From Arenibacter algicola (GTDB lineage: Bacteria; Bacteroidota; Bacteroidia; Flavobacteriales; Flavobacteriaceae): 64,000 bases of DNA. Both the position numbers and the translations under genes were made by a program. A model generated the notes under the pieces. The model worked only from the letters and a program-made list of their open reading frames with translations, made no database searches and had not been told where the DNA came from. The stretch's first letter is position 1, and each line of letters opens with the position of its first letter. Positions 50,931-59,272 of the stretch are shown piece by piece. The stretch spans positions 1 to 64,000 of the forward strand of contig NZ_JAHKPO010000029.1 in NCBI RefSeq assembly GCF_018860365.1, in the 5' to 3' direction.

Positions 50931-53900
50931 GAATATGACAAGGATTTATATTTTTGAAAACGCTTGTCTATATTGATCTGTAGTTTATTTATTAATTGGT
51001 TATTTGTTGATTTGAGCAATCTATCAAATCGTTTTTCCATTTTTAAATAATCTTCAATTTTTAGTGTTGGTTGATTTGAATCGAGCTGAAATGATTTCAA
51101 TTTTCTTGGGTCATTTCTATATAGCAACCATTGGCCAGATGCAACTGCTGCTTTATGATACTGACTTGGATTTCTCATGTCAATACCATGAGAATTACTA
51201 TGGCAATAGGCTATAATTACTGATGGACCATCAAAACTTTCGGCTTCTTTAAAAGCCTTTAATGTTTGTTCTTGGTTTGCGCCCATTGCAACTGAAGCCA
51301 CATAAACATCCTCATAAGTCATTGCCATTAATCCTAAATCTTTTTTTTGTTTTGCTTTGCCTAAATGGGCAAATTTAGCTGATGCTCCAAATGGTGTTGC
51401 CTTAGACATTTGCCCACCTGTATTGGAATACACTTCGTTGTCCAAAATTAGAATATTTACGTTTTTACCAGATGCAATAACATGGTCCAAACCTCCAAAA
51501 CCAATATCGTATGCCCAACCATCACCACCAACACACCAAACACTTTTCTTAACTAAAGCATCTGCACAACGATTAAGTTCATCGGCATCACTAGTTTTAA
51601 TTTTATTTAGAATTTCTTTTAGTTGGGTCACTCTATTTTGCTGTTTAATAATTTCAATTTCTGAATGTTGTTTTGCTGTGATAATATCATGTACTAAATC
51701 AAAATCAAGGAATTGCATCATTTTTTTAAGCAAAGTTCTTGCTTCGTATTCTTGTTGGTCTAATGATAATCTAAACCCTAAACCAAATTCCGCATTATCC
51801 TCAAATAATGAATTTGACCATACAGGACCTTTTCCTGCTTTGTTTTTTGCCCAAGGTGTTGTTGGTAATGCTGCACCAAAAATTGAACTTGAACCTGTGG
51901 CATTAGCAATTAACAGTCTGTCTCCAAATAATTGTGATAATAATTTAAAATATGGGGCTTCACCACAACCATCATCTCCATTTGAATATTCAAATAATGG
52001 TTCTTGTAGTTGTTGCTGACTAACTTTAGAAGTATCAATAATAGTCCTATCCAATTTTGGAAGGGTATCAAAATATCTCCAATATTCATTATTTAAATCC
52101 GACTTATCTGCCATAAATAATGCCTTTTCCGAACAGGCATCAATACAATTATTACATGCATTGCATTGGTTAGAATTAACTTGAATAGTAAAATTCATTA
52201 AGTCAAAATCGTTTGAAATTACAGATTTGAAACCTTGCGGAACTTCTTCTAAATTTTCATCTTCAAATACTTTCATTCTTATGGCACTTTGTGGACATGC
52301 CATACTACAAGCACCACATTGGGTACAACTATTTGGATTCCATTTAGGTATCGTCGTCGTGTTTGTATTTGGGTTATAAACTGAAGTATTCGTTGGATAT
52401 GTGCCATCAACTGGCAATTCGCTTACAGAAACTTTATTTCCATTATTTGCTAATAATTTACCTAAAAGTGTCGTTGTAAAATCTTTATCATCTTCAATTG
52501 AAATCGTATCAAAATTCGTTTGAATTGAAGTATCAACTTTTATGAATTGCTTTTTTATTTCTGCTAAAGTAGAATTCTCAGTAAGTTCATTTATTAGCGC
52601 AAGAAAACAAGCTTGAAGAGAAGAAATTGAATGATTTTCAATGTTATAACTTTCTTTTAAATTATTACTATCCACAATAATAAGCGTTATCTCTTTTTTG
52701 ATAATTTGTTCCTGAATTTCTACAGGAAGTGTCTGCCAAAATGCATTGGTCCGAAGTGAAGTTGCAACCAAAAGTGTTCCGTTTTGTCTTATGTTTTTTA
52801 ACACATTGTCATTTACAATGAAGTACACATTTTGGCAAACAATAAAATCGGCATTATTAATTAAATAAGGTGCTTTAATGGGTTTTGAATCTAGTCGTAA
52901 ATGCATCACATTTCTGGATTCTGATTTTTTATAATCGCCTTCTGAATACGATTGAACGTACTGTTCTGTTGTGTTTCCAATCAGTTCTGACACACAATTG
53001 AACTTGTTTTTATTATTTAATGATTGATGTTGATAGAATAATGCTTGGTAAGTTTCTATATTGATTTTGAATTCTTCGGCGTACGATAAACTTAAGTTGG
53101 TAAGGTCATCGAAAATACCAATAGTAAAATTGTTTTTTGGTTGAAGGGATTTTAAATTATTAAATACGGATTTCACCATATTTGGTGTAAACTCTTTTGA
53201 TGACAAACCATAACGACCTCCAACAATTTTAGGAAATATTGAGATTTCTTTATTTTGAAAGGCTTCGAAAATAGATTGAACTACATCCAAATATAAAGGT
53301 TCTCCTGTTGCACCAGGTTCTTTTGTTCGGTCTAAAACAGCAATCGATTTTACGGTTTCCGGTAAGGTTTTAATAATGTGTTTTTTACTGAAAGGTCTAA
53401 ACAATCGTACTTTTATCAATCCGTACTTTTCACCATTAGCATTTAAATAATTAATAGTTTCTTCAACGGTTTCAGTTGATGAAGCCATTGAAATAATAAT
53501 ATATTCAGCATTTTTTGCTCCGACATAATCGAATATTTTGTAATGCCTTCCAGTTAATTCCGCGAAAGCATCCATTTTATTTTGAACAATATCAGGACAC
53601 GAATTATAGTATGGATTCACTGCTTCTCTACTTTGAAAAAACACCTCTGCGCCTTGCGCTGTTCCCCTAATTACGGGATTGTTTGGATTTAAGGCTCTAT
53701 TTCTATGATTTTGAATACATTCGAAATCCATCATTTCATTGATGATTGAATCTGAAATCTCTTCAATTTTAGAAGTTTCATGTGATGTTCTAAAACCATC
53801 GAAAAAGTGTATAAATGGAATTCTAGATTGTAAGGTTGCCGCTTGGGATATTAAAGCAAAATCCTGTGCTTCTTGTACTGAAGCTGATCCTAATATGGCG

Positions 53901-54316
53901 TAACCGGAACTTCTAACAGCCATAATATCACTATGGTCTCCAAAAACTGATAAGGCGTGGGTTGAAATACTTCTAGTTGCAACATGAATGACATTTGGCG
54001 TTAATTCGCCAGCAATCTTATACATGTTAGGCAGCATTAATAATAAACCTTGTGATGCTGTAAACGTTGTAGATAAAGAGCCCGTTTGTAAAGCACCATG
54101 CATTGTACCAGCAACTCCTGCTTCACTTTGCATTTCGAAGACTGAAGGTATAGTATCAAATATGTTTTCTTGTTTTGTTGCACTCCATTGTTCTACTAAT
54201 TCTGACATTTTTGAAGATGGCGTAATAGGATAAATAGCGCAAACCTCGTTGGTTTTATAAGCTATTCGTGCTACTGCTGTGTTACCACAAACGGTTATGT
54301 GTTTTTTAGTTTTCAT
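50927..54316 (-). CDS. nifJ: Pyruvate:ferredoxin (flavodoxin) oxidoreductase, single-chain
   Basis: A 1129-aa protein. It decarboxylates pyruvate to acetyl-CoA with electrons passed to ferredoxin or flavodoxin. Domains in order: domain I PYR (VCAIYPITPSSKMSELVEQW, FEMQSEAGVAGTMHGALQTG); domain II/III (AVLDRTKEPGATGEPLYLDV); the two-[4Fe-4S] ferredoxin insert CTQCGACSMACPQSAIR and CNACNNCIDACSEKAL (the usual CP is CS here); and the TPP domain GGDGWAYDIGFGGLDHVI and LDNEVYSNTGGQMSKATPFG. Slightly shorter than the usual 1170-1190 aa. It lies downstream of osmC but behind a strong terminator, so it has its own promoter. Confidence 0.95.
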   Translation of the reverse strand: MKTKKHITVCGNTAVARIAYKTNEVCAIYPITPSSKMSELVEQWSATKQENIFDTIPSVFEMQSEAGVAGTMHGALQTGSLSTTFTASQGLLLMLPNMYKIAGELTPNVIHVATRSISTHALSVFGDHSDIMAVRSSGYAILGSASVQEAQDFALISQAATLQSRIPFIHFFDGFRTSHETSKIEEISDSIINEMMDFECIQNHRNRALNPNNPVIRGTAQGAEVFFQSREAVNPYYNSCPDIVQNKMDAFAELTGRHYKIFDYVGAKNAEYIIISMASSTETVEETINYLNANGEKYGLIKVRLFRPFSKKHIIKTLPETVKSIAVLDRTKEPGATGEPLYLDVVQSIFEAFQNKEISIFPKIVGGRYGLSSKEFTPNMVKSVFNNLKSLQPKNNFTIGIFDDLTNLSLSYAEEFKINIETYQALFYQHQSLNNKNKFNCVSELIGNTTEQYVQSYSEGDYKKSESRNVMHLRLDSKPIKAPYLINNADFIVCQNVYFIVNDNVLKNIRQNGTLLVATSLRTNAFWQTLPVEIQEQIIKKEITLIIVDSNNLKESYNIENHSISSLQACFLALINELTENSTLAEIKKQFIKVDTSIQTNFDTISIEDDKDFTTTLLGKLLANNGNKVSVSELPVDGTYPTNTSVYNPNTNTTTIPKWNPNSCTQCGACSMACPQSAIRMKVFEDENLEEVPQGFKSVISNDFDLMNFTIQVNSNQCNACNNCIDACSEKALFMADKSDLNNEYWRYFDTLPKLDRTIIDTSKVSQQQLQEPLFEYSNGDDGCGEAPYFKLLSQLFGDRLLIANATGSSSIFGAALPTTPWAKNKAGKGPVWSNSLFEDNAEFGLGFRLSLDQQEYEARTLLKKMMQFLDFDLVHDIITAKQHSEIEIIKQQNRVTQLKEILNKIKTSDADELNRCADALVKKSVWCVGGDGWAYDIGFGGLDHVIASGKNVNILILDNEVYSNTGGQMSKATPFGASAKFAHLGKAKQKKDLGLMAMTYEDVYVASVAMGANQEQTLKAFKEAESFDGPSVIIAYCHSNSHGIDMRNPSQYHKAAVASGQWLLYRNDPRKLKSFQLDSNQPTLKIEDYLKMEKRFDRLLKSTNNQLINKLQINIDKRFQKYKSLSYS

Positions 54317-54355
54317 GGTAATGAAGTGAAAGTTCTTTTGCTTTTTGATTGAAAT

Positions 54356-54393
54356 AAAAAAGACTACTCTAACTTTATAGAGTAGTCTTTTTT
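54356..54393 (-). terminator. Rho-independent terminator between osmC and nifJ
   Basis: AGACTACTCTA pairs with TAGAGTAGTCT with A/T extensions on both sides of the stem and a 6-base loop. It is directly downstream of the osmC stop (54401) and upstream of nifJ, separating the two transcripts. Confidence 0.85.
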
Positions 54394-54400
54394 AAAGAAA

Positions 54401-54958
54401 TTACTCCTTTACAATTTCGATTGTAACAGGTGTTGGATTAGTAATCATGTCGAATACAGGCGAAAATTTTGCCAAATTTTCCAATTGTTCAACAGTAGCA
54501 TCCGATTTTACTTTTAGTTTAAAGTGAATGCCGTTAAATCCCTTACGAACTTCAGGATCCAATCCTAAAAAACCATGCAAGTCTGCTGTGCCTTTAATGT
54601 TAGATTCTGCGCCATCAATATCAATTCCATTTGCTGCAGCATGATAAACCATGGCTCCAGTTAAACAAGAACTTAAAGCATGAAGTACTACTTCTGGTGG
54701 TGTAGCACCTTCATCGGCTCCTAATAATACTTGTGGATGACTACATGCCAATGTGAAAGTTTCTTCACGTGTTGAGTCTTCTTGACCTGCACCATAGAAT
54801 CCCTTAACACTAGACACACAATGTCCTCCTTGAATCCAATTGTTTTTGGCTCTGAATTCGAATTTAGCCAATTCTGGTTGATCTTGAATGTGACCAATTG
54901 TTTCTACTAATTGATCTACGTTTACTCCGTTTTTCATGTTTACAGTTGTTGCTTCCAT
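54401..54958 (-). CDS. OsmC/Ohr-family peroxidase-like protein
   Basis: A 185-aa cytosolic protein. The OsmC pattern is complete: FTLACSHPQVLLGADEGATP, PEVVLHALSSCLTGAMVYHA (second catalytic Cys in SSC) and ESNIKGTADLHGFLGLDPEV; the first conserved Cys is in TLACSHP. It probably reduces organic hydroperoxides or polysulfides. A pair of AraC-type direct repeats lies just upstream, so it is a likely target of the AraC gene at 55284. Confidence 0.85.
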   Translation of the reverse strand: MEATTVNMKNGVNVDQLVETIGHIQDQPELAKFEFRAKNNWIQGGHCVSSVKGFYGAGQEDSTREETFTLACSHPQVLLGADEGATPPEVVLHALSSCLTGAMVYHAAANGIDIDGAESNIKGTADLHGFLGLDPEVRKGFNGIHFKLKVKSDATVEQLENLAKFSPVFDMITNPTPVTIEIVKE

Positions 54959-55031
54959 TTTTTTAATATTTTAATTATTAATATTTGTTTGATACAAATG
55001 TATTGCGATTGCGAAGTGTAGGATTTACTCT

Positions 55032-55061
55032 AAAGTTCAAATTATTTGGTAAAAAGTTCAA
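55032..55061 (-). promoter_or_regulatory. AraC-type tandem operator 1 upstream of osmC
   Basis: Direct repeats AAAGTTCAA at 55032-55040 and 55053-55061, exactly 21 bp (two helical turns) apart, the spacing AraC-family dimers use. They lie 74-103 bp upstream of the osmC ATG. A second, similar pair lies at 55218-55247. Confidence 0.6.
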
Positions 55062-55217
55062 AGCAAAAAAAAACCATCTTTTTATGGATGGCCATGGTTG
55101 AGAGATGCTTTTATGTAAGATTTTATTTGATTTCCGATAGTTCTTTATGGACTTTTTTACCTGTTTCAGATTCAATAGGGTATATGTATTCTGTATTTAA
55201 AGTCTTAGATTTACTTT

Positions 55218-55247
55218 AAAATTCGATTTGTTTGCTAAAAAGTTCAA
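55218..55247 (-). promoter_or_regulatory. AraC-type tandem operator 2
   Basis: AAAATTCGA (55218) and AAAGTTCAA (55239), again 21 bp apart, within a longer stretch (GATTTACT..TAAA.TTC..TTTG.TAAAAAGTTCAA) that repeats the sequence around operator 1 about 186 bp away. It sits between the AraC stop and osmC. The 54959-55283 gap holds no gene. Confidence 0.55.
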
Positions 55248-55283
55248 GTTTTAAAAGAAAAGAAAATATCAGAAAAATAAAAT

Positions 55284-56153
55284 CTAAAGATTGTAATGCT
55301 CTTTTCTGAACTGATTAGGGGGCAATTTGTATTTATTCTTAAAAGCACTATTAAAGTGTGAAGTATTCTTAAAACCACTTTCCCAACAGACATCATTGAT
55401 ATTTAAATCTTGGTTTTGAAGCAACATTTTGGCATACTCAAGACGTTTATTATTTAGCCACTTACCTGGTGTTTCTTTAAAATGATTTTGAAAATCTCTT
55501 TTAAAAGTGGACAAGCTTCTCCCGCATAAACGTGCATACTCTTCCAGCGTTAGATCACTTTGAAAATTTTTAATCATCACATCATTGAGATTAGTTTTTT
55601 CAACTTGTTGAATAGAATTAAAGAGTGCCACCAACTCTCTGTTTAACGGATCTATTGTGATATTAAATAAAAGCTCTTTAAATTTCATTTCTACCAGACC
55701 TTTAGGTATTTCTTTCCCAGCTTTTAAATAATTGAAAACTGTTAAAAAAAGCGAGCTTAAAGGGTCATTAACATTGATTTTATAAATTTGATTTTCAAGA
55801 AAGTCTGCTGAAGTTTTAGGCAGAGCTTCATGATGTTCTTTACAAAATCGTCTTATAAAATCGTCTGTAATAAAAAAAAGTAGGCTACAATAATTCTCTT
55901 CAAAATATTGCTTGGTTTTAAAAACACCTTTTCTAACAAAAACAGCATCTCCTTCTTTTAAACAATAGGTTTTATTTAAAGTTGTCCAATCTTTTCTGCC
56001 ACTAACTATATAAGCTAAAAATGGAATTTCTGTCCATAATTTAAAATTTTCCATTTCAATGGGGCAATTAAATTCAATAAACATGTAATCATCACTTATA
56101 ATTTTATTGCAATGCTGGTTTGAAATGAAAAATTTCTTTAGGTCAAGTGCCAT
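55284..56153 (-). CDS. AraC-family regulator, ExsA-like
   Basis: A 289-aa protein. The N-terminal cupin-like ligand domain contains WTEIPFLAYIVSGRKDWTTL and CLKEGDAVFVRKGVFKTKQY; the ExsA-type N-domain is typical of Bacteroidota regulators of this sort. The C-terminal AraC HTHs are LTLEEYARLCGRSLSTFKRD and LNINDVCWESGFKNTSHFNS, ending YKLPPNQFRKEH. It is on the same strand, 325 bp upstream of osmC. The 21-bp-spaced repeats between them make osmC the probable target. Confidence 0.85.
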   Translation of the reverse strand: MALDLKKFFISNQHCNKIISDDYMFIEFNCPIEMENFKLWTEIPFLAYIVSGRKDWTTLNKTYCLKEGDAVFVRKGVFKTKQYFEENYCSLLFFITDDFIRRFCKEHHEALPKTSADFLENQIYKINVNDPLSSLFLTVFNYLKAGKEIPKGLVEMKFKELLFNITIDPLNRELVALFNSIQQVEKTNLNDVMIKNFQSDLTLEEYARLCGRSLSTFKRDFQNHFKETPGKWLNNKRLEYAKMLLQNQDLNINDVCWESGFKNTSHFNSAFKNKYKLPPNQFRKEHYNL

Positions 56154-56197
56154 ATTCCAAAATTAAAAAAAACATTAAATTATACCATTGCGCTTGT

Positions 56198-56476
56198 GCA
56201 CAACGGTTGAGCTAAGCGTAGTGCGGAGGTACGCCGTCTGCTATAACAGCGGGCGAGTTGGCGCGTTGGCCAGTTTCCGCCTGCCAAGCTTTTTGCCTGC
56301 CTTCGCCCGAATGTGGTCAGGCAGGCGTTCGGGGGGTATTTTTATCTTTTCATTTTAAAAGCCAAATTTGGAATAATTTGCTATCGTGTAATTTTCAATT
56401 TGGCGGACTTTTTAAATATACAAAAACCATTGGATTTAGCCAGAATCCGGTACTAATTTTAAGCTCTGTTGTGCAC
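56198..56476. repeat. Palindromic intergenic element 14 (long type)
   Basis: The left end TGCACAACGGTTGAGCTAAG and right end AAGCTCTGTTGTGCACTG pair over about 12 bases (TGCACAAC/GTTGTGCA). TGAGCTA, GTAGTGCGGAGGTACG and TTTTCATTTTAAAAGCCAAA are shared with element 1. The interior has an extra GC-rich hairpin (GCCTGCCTTCGCCCGAATGT with GGTCAGGCAGGC). Confidence 0.65.
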
Positions 56477-56647
56477 TGTTTTTCTTCAGAATACATCTAT
56501 ATTATACGTGCCCACCTTCATAATAACCACTTCCAGATTTCGGACAATACATGATGGTCTCAACCAAAAATCCTGCAGCATCAGATAGTTTCTCAGAAAG
56601 GTTGCACTCACATTCCTCTTCCAAATAGGGGAGTGGATAATCCCTGC

Positions 56648-56861
56648 TTGGTTTTAAAAAACCATCTATTTTCAAGGCTTCCCAGATGCTAGTTTATAAA
56701 AATGTGTTCCAAAACGTGTTCACTTTTGTGTTCAAGAGCAAGCTTTCAATCAAATTTGGACATAAAAAAAACGGATCAGCTATTGCCAATCCGTTGATTT
56801 ATATAAACTTAAGTTTTGTAGCGAGAACGAGAGTTGAACTCGTGACCTCCGGGTTATGAAT
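56648..56861 (-). other. tRNA-Met-like 3' half with terminator: att site of the integrated element
   Basis: On the minus strand, TTCATAA (CAT anticodon loop), CCCGG, AGGTC, ACGAG-TTCAACT-CTCGT (a perfect T-arm) and TCTCGCTA (acceptor 3' strand) make a clean tRNA 3' half at 56813-56861, followed by an AACGGAT/ATCCGTT terminator with T7 at 56762-56800. The matching 5' half is absent: upstream DNA shows no AGCGAGA acceptor strand. So this is the recombined copy left when an element integrated at a tRNA gene. The flank 56648-56745 recurs at 45698-45782. Confidence 0.7.
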
Positions 56862-56944
56862 TCTAACAGAATTGGATTGATATGGTCTTAAATGACTTGA
56901 TAATCAGTTATTTATGATGACATTTTAAAATTTTAATTATTGGA

Positions 56945-57014
56945 AAAAACCATAAAAAACCATAAAAAACCGCAAAATGTTGTACATATGTTGTACAGAG
57001 ATTTTATATCTTTA
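56945..57014 (+). promoter_or_regulatory. Integrase arm-type repeats and promoter region
   Basis: Three tandem 10-base repeats (CATAAAAAAC, CATAAAAAAC, CGCAAAATG) at about 56949-56979 and two TTGTACA repeats 11 bp apart (56980, 56991) precede a -7-like TATCTTTA (57006). Such direct repeats next to an att site are typical arm or Xis-binding sites. Confidence 0.5.
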
Positions 57015-57034
57015 TGCCTATAGCACAATTTATT

Positions 57035-58249
57035 ATGGCGACTATAAAGATAGTATTGCGTAAAAATTATCGGAAGAAAGATGGAACTTTTCCAATTGCT
57101 TTGCGATTGACTCAATACAGGAAGTCAAAATTTCTATTTACCGGAGAGTATATACTAGAAAAGGATTGGGATGAAACTAAAGGGTTGGTAAAAAGGAGTC
57201 ACCCCAATTCCATGCGACTTAATAACATGCTATTAAAAAAGGTTTCTGAAGCTCATGATATAGTATTGGAAATGGAGGCAAGCGAAGAAAAACAGTCTGT
57301 CTCAACTTTGGCAAAAAAGATACTAGGCGAGGACAAATTTGATTTTTTTAAAGTGAGCGAAATCTTCCTTGCAAACCTTGTAAATAGGAAAAAATTCGAT
57401 CAACATTACAATCAAGAAAAAAGACTGGATATATTCAAAAATTTTTTGGGGCGTAAGGAGTTATCTTTTATTGACATGGATGTTAAATTGTTAAGGGGAT
57501 TCGAAACATTTCTACTTTATGAAAGAAAGGTTAAGCCAAGAACAGTTATTAACTATTTAATGCTCATTCGAACCATTTATAATTTTGCACGTAAAGAGTA
57601 CCAAGTCGATGATAGAAACTACCCATATGGCAAGGGCAAGATCCAAATCAAGTTCCCCGAAACTGAAAAAATAGGATTGAATGTAGATGAGATCCAGTTG
57701 CTGGAAATGGCTAACGGCTTAACACAGGCTCAACAACACACAGTAAATATATGGCTAACAAGTTTCTATTTTGCTGGGATTAGGGTAGGAGATATCCTAA
57801 AATTGAAATGTTCGGATTTTAAAGATGATAGACTCTATTATCGAATGGGTAAAAACAAAAAACTTGTTTCTCTAGCCGTACCTGATAAAGCAAAGAGAAT
57901 ACTACACCCTTATATATCAATCAAAAACCATAAAAACGATTTGGTTTTTCCCTATTTGAAAGGGATTAATATGGGAGACGAAAAACTAATTGCAACCAGG
58001 GTAAAGACTATTACAAGAAATTTAAATAGGCGATTGGAAATTGTGGCCGAAAAACTAGGTATCGAAAAGAAACTTAGTATGCATATTGCCAGGCACAGCT
58101 TCGGTAATATTTCAGGGGATAAAATCCCAATTCAAATGCTTCAGAAATTATATCGGCATTCTTCTATTACAACCACGGTCAATTATCAGTCGAATTTCAT
58201 GCACAAGGAAACGGATGATGCTTTAGAAAAGGTTATAAACTTTGATTGA
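57035..58249 (+). CDS. Tyrosine site-specific integrase (Bacteroidota mobile-element type)
   Basis: A 404-aa protein when started at MATIKIVLRKNYRKKDGTF, the usual family start; an ATG at 57014 adds seven residues. Domains: an N-terminal arm-binding region (DGTFPIALRLTQYRKSKFLF), a SAM-like core-binding domain (RGFETFLLYERKVKPRTVIN), and a catalytic domain with R (AGIRVGD), K (RMGKNKK), HxxR (HIARHSFG), H (LYRHSS) and Tyr nucleophile (TTVNYQS). It adjoins the tRNA-type att site, so it is the element's own integrase. Confidence 0.9.
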   Translation: MATIKIVLRKNYRKKDGTFPIALRLTQYRKSKFLFTGEYILEKDWDETKGLVKRSHPNSMRLNNMLLKKVSEAHDIVLEMEASEEKQSVSTLAKKILGEDKFDFFKVSEIFLANLVNRKKFDQHYNQEKRLDIFKNFLGRKELSFIDMDVKLLRGFETFLLYERKVKPRTVINYLMLIRTIYNFARKEYQVDDRNYPYGKGKIQIKFPETEKIGLNVDEIQLLEMANGLTQAQQHTVNIWLTSFYFAGIRVGDILKLKCSDFKDDRLYYRMGKNKKLVSLAVPDKAKRILHPYISIKNHKNDLVFPYLKGINMGDEKLIATRVKTITRNLNRRLEIVAEKLGIEKKLSMHIARHSFGNISGDKIPIQMLQKLYRHSSITTTVNYQSNFMHKETDDALEKVINFD

Positions 58250-58378
58250 GATGATACCGTTTGACCGTTCCATTAACGCTTATACCTAATTAATTGGTAA
58301 AGAATGGACATAATACGTATATTATAGAATGAAAAATCACGAAGATGATAATATATTTAACTGTTAACAATTAATCCG

Positions 58379-58648
58379 ATGCAGGTAGTATGTCTACAAG
58401 AAGAAGCTTTTTATGCTTTATTTGATAAGGTAGTAGAGCATTTAGAATCTAAACGCGGAGATAAGCCGGCTAAATGGATTGATGGTGAAGAAGCAATGTT
58501 ATTGCTTAATATAAAATCTACAACCACCTTACAGAAATTAAGAGATGAAGGTAAGATTAGATTTTCACAACCGCAAAGGAAAATAATTCTTTATGATCGG
58601 GATTCCATTAATGAGTACATTGAAAGGTACGCCCGCGAAACTTTTTAA
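58379..58648 (+). CDS. HTH_17 excisionase-like DNA-binding protein
   Basis: An 89-aa protein; the C-terminal half is a MerR/excisionase winged helix: WIDGEEAMLLLNIKSTTTLQ, KLRDEGKIRFSQPQRKIILY and DRDSINEYIER. In Bacteroidota integrative elements such a gene follows the integrase and controls excision or transfer. It is two bases ahead of the next small gene (operon). Confidence 0.8.
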   Translation: MQVVCLQEEAFYALFDKVVEHLESKRGDKPAKWIDGEEAMLLLNIKSTTTLQKLRDEGKIRFSQPQRKIILYDRDSINEYIERYARETF

Positions 58649-58650
58649 TT

Positions 58651-58908
58651 ATGGAAGAACATCTAAAAGTTGATAAGGATTACATGGAAGCATTCAATCT
58701 TGGCTATGAACTTGCCAAAGAATTGAAGCTAAAGTCTCCAATGTTTAAAATCATTGAATCGGATAATAGACGTATGCACGCAATGCACACGGGTATGGAA
58801 GAATACAGTAAGGAAATTACTTTAAATAAAAATATTACTTTGGATGACAGCAAAATCATTCAACAAAAAAATAAAGATAACCAAGATGGGAATGAACTCT
58901 CCCTTTAA
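58651..58908 (+). CDS. Small element-encoded protein, unknown function
   Basis: An 85-aa soluble, helical protein (KVDKDYMEAFNLGYELAKEL, HAMHTGMEEYSKEITL), Lys/Asp-rich at the C-terminus. It immediately follows the HTH_17 gene (ATG two bases after the stop), so it is co-expressed. Proteins of this type commonly pair with the HTH gene in Bacteroidota integrative elements. Confidence 0.6.
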   Translation: MEEHLKVDKDYMEAFNLGYELAKELKLKSPMFKIIESDNRRMHAMHTGMEEYSKEITLNKNITLDDSKIIQQKNKDNQDGNELSL

Positions 58909-59272
58909 GTAGTATTCTAAAATGCTCGTACATTAAATCAGTCTTTTTGAATCGATATCTTACGCTTAGACCACTTCTGCAACAACCACGACCCATAAAC
59001 CTTCTTAAAAATGATGATTCAGTGAACTTTCAGAAAGTTTAGAGATAGGTATGGGAAAATTAACTTTATAATTATGCGGCAGAGAAGTATATAAAAGGTG
59101 GGAATAATTACACGATGTTGAATTGAGCGTGCCCCAAAAAACGTTCATGGCTGTTTTGGAACTGGTTTGAAGTATGGGTAGTGTCCCAAAAATGGTTCCT
59201 TTTACAAAACCGATGGGATAGAGGAACTTTGCAACACAGTTGCACCAAAATTCTGCTATCTTTGTAACTCAA
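58909..59272. other. Intergenic regulatory region of the metal-efflux operon
   Basis: No gene is seen. It contains an imperfect direct repeat (GTGCCCCAAAAAACGTTC at 59130 and GTGTCCCAAAAATGGTTC at 59181) and the promoter/operator at 59230-59264. Confidence 0.5.
59230..59264 (+). promoter_or_regulatory. Leaderless promoter with 6-3-6 palindromic operator
   Basis: TGCAAC-ACA-GTTGCA (59230-59244) is a perfect inverted repeat with a 3-base centre, overlapping the -33 region; -7 TATCTTTG (59257-59264) ends eight bases before the ATG at 59273. The palindrome is a likely binding site of a metal-sensing repressor (Fur-like or similar), so the efflux operon is probably metal-inducible. The regulator itself is not in view. 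Confidence 0.65.

Larger units (their letters stand above)
56154..57034. other. Junction region: element 14, tRNA 3' relic, integrase regulatory DNA
   Basis: No protein gene is supported. It contains palindromic element 14 (56198-56476), a flank copy (56648-56745), a tRNA terminator and 3' half (56762-56861), and arm-like repeats before the integrase. Confidence 0.6.

Noticed and set aside
51357-52019. 220-codon frame on the + strand opposite nifJ
   Set aside because: It is the antisense of conserved nifJ TPP and linker regions; the composition has no protein character of its own.
13896-56476. Calling the palindromic elements true integron attC sites
   Set aside because: Their ends do not fit the GTTRRRY/RYYYAAC cores in most copies and there is no integron integrase in the window; only the layout is similar.
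56821-56861. Intact tRNA-Met gene
   Set aside because: Only the 3' half folds; no matching 5' acceptor or D-arm lies upstream, so it is an att remnant.
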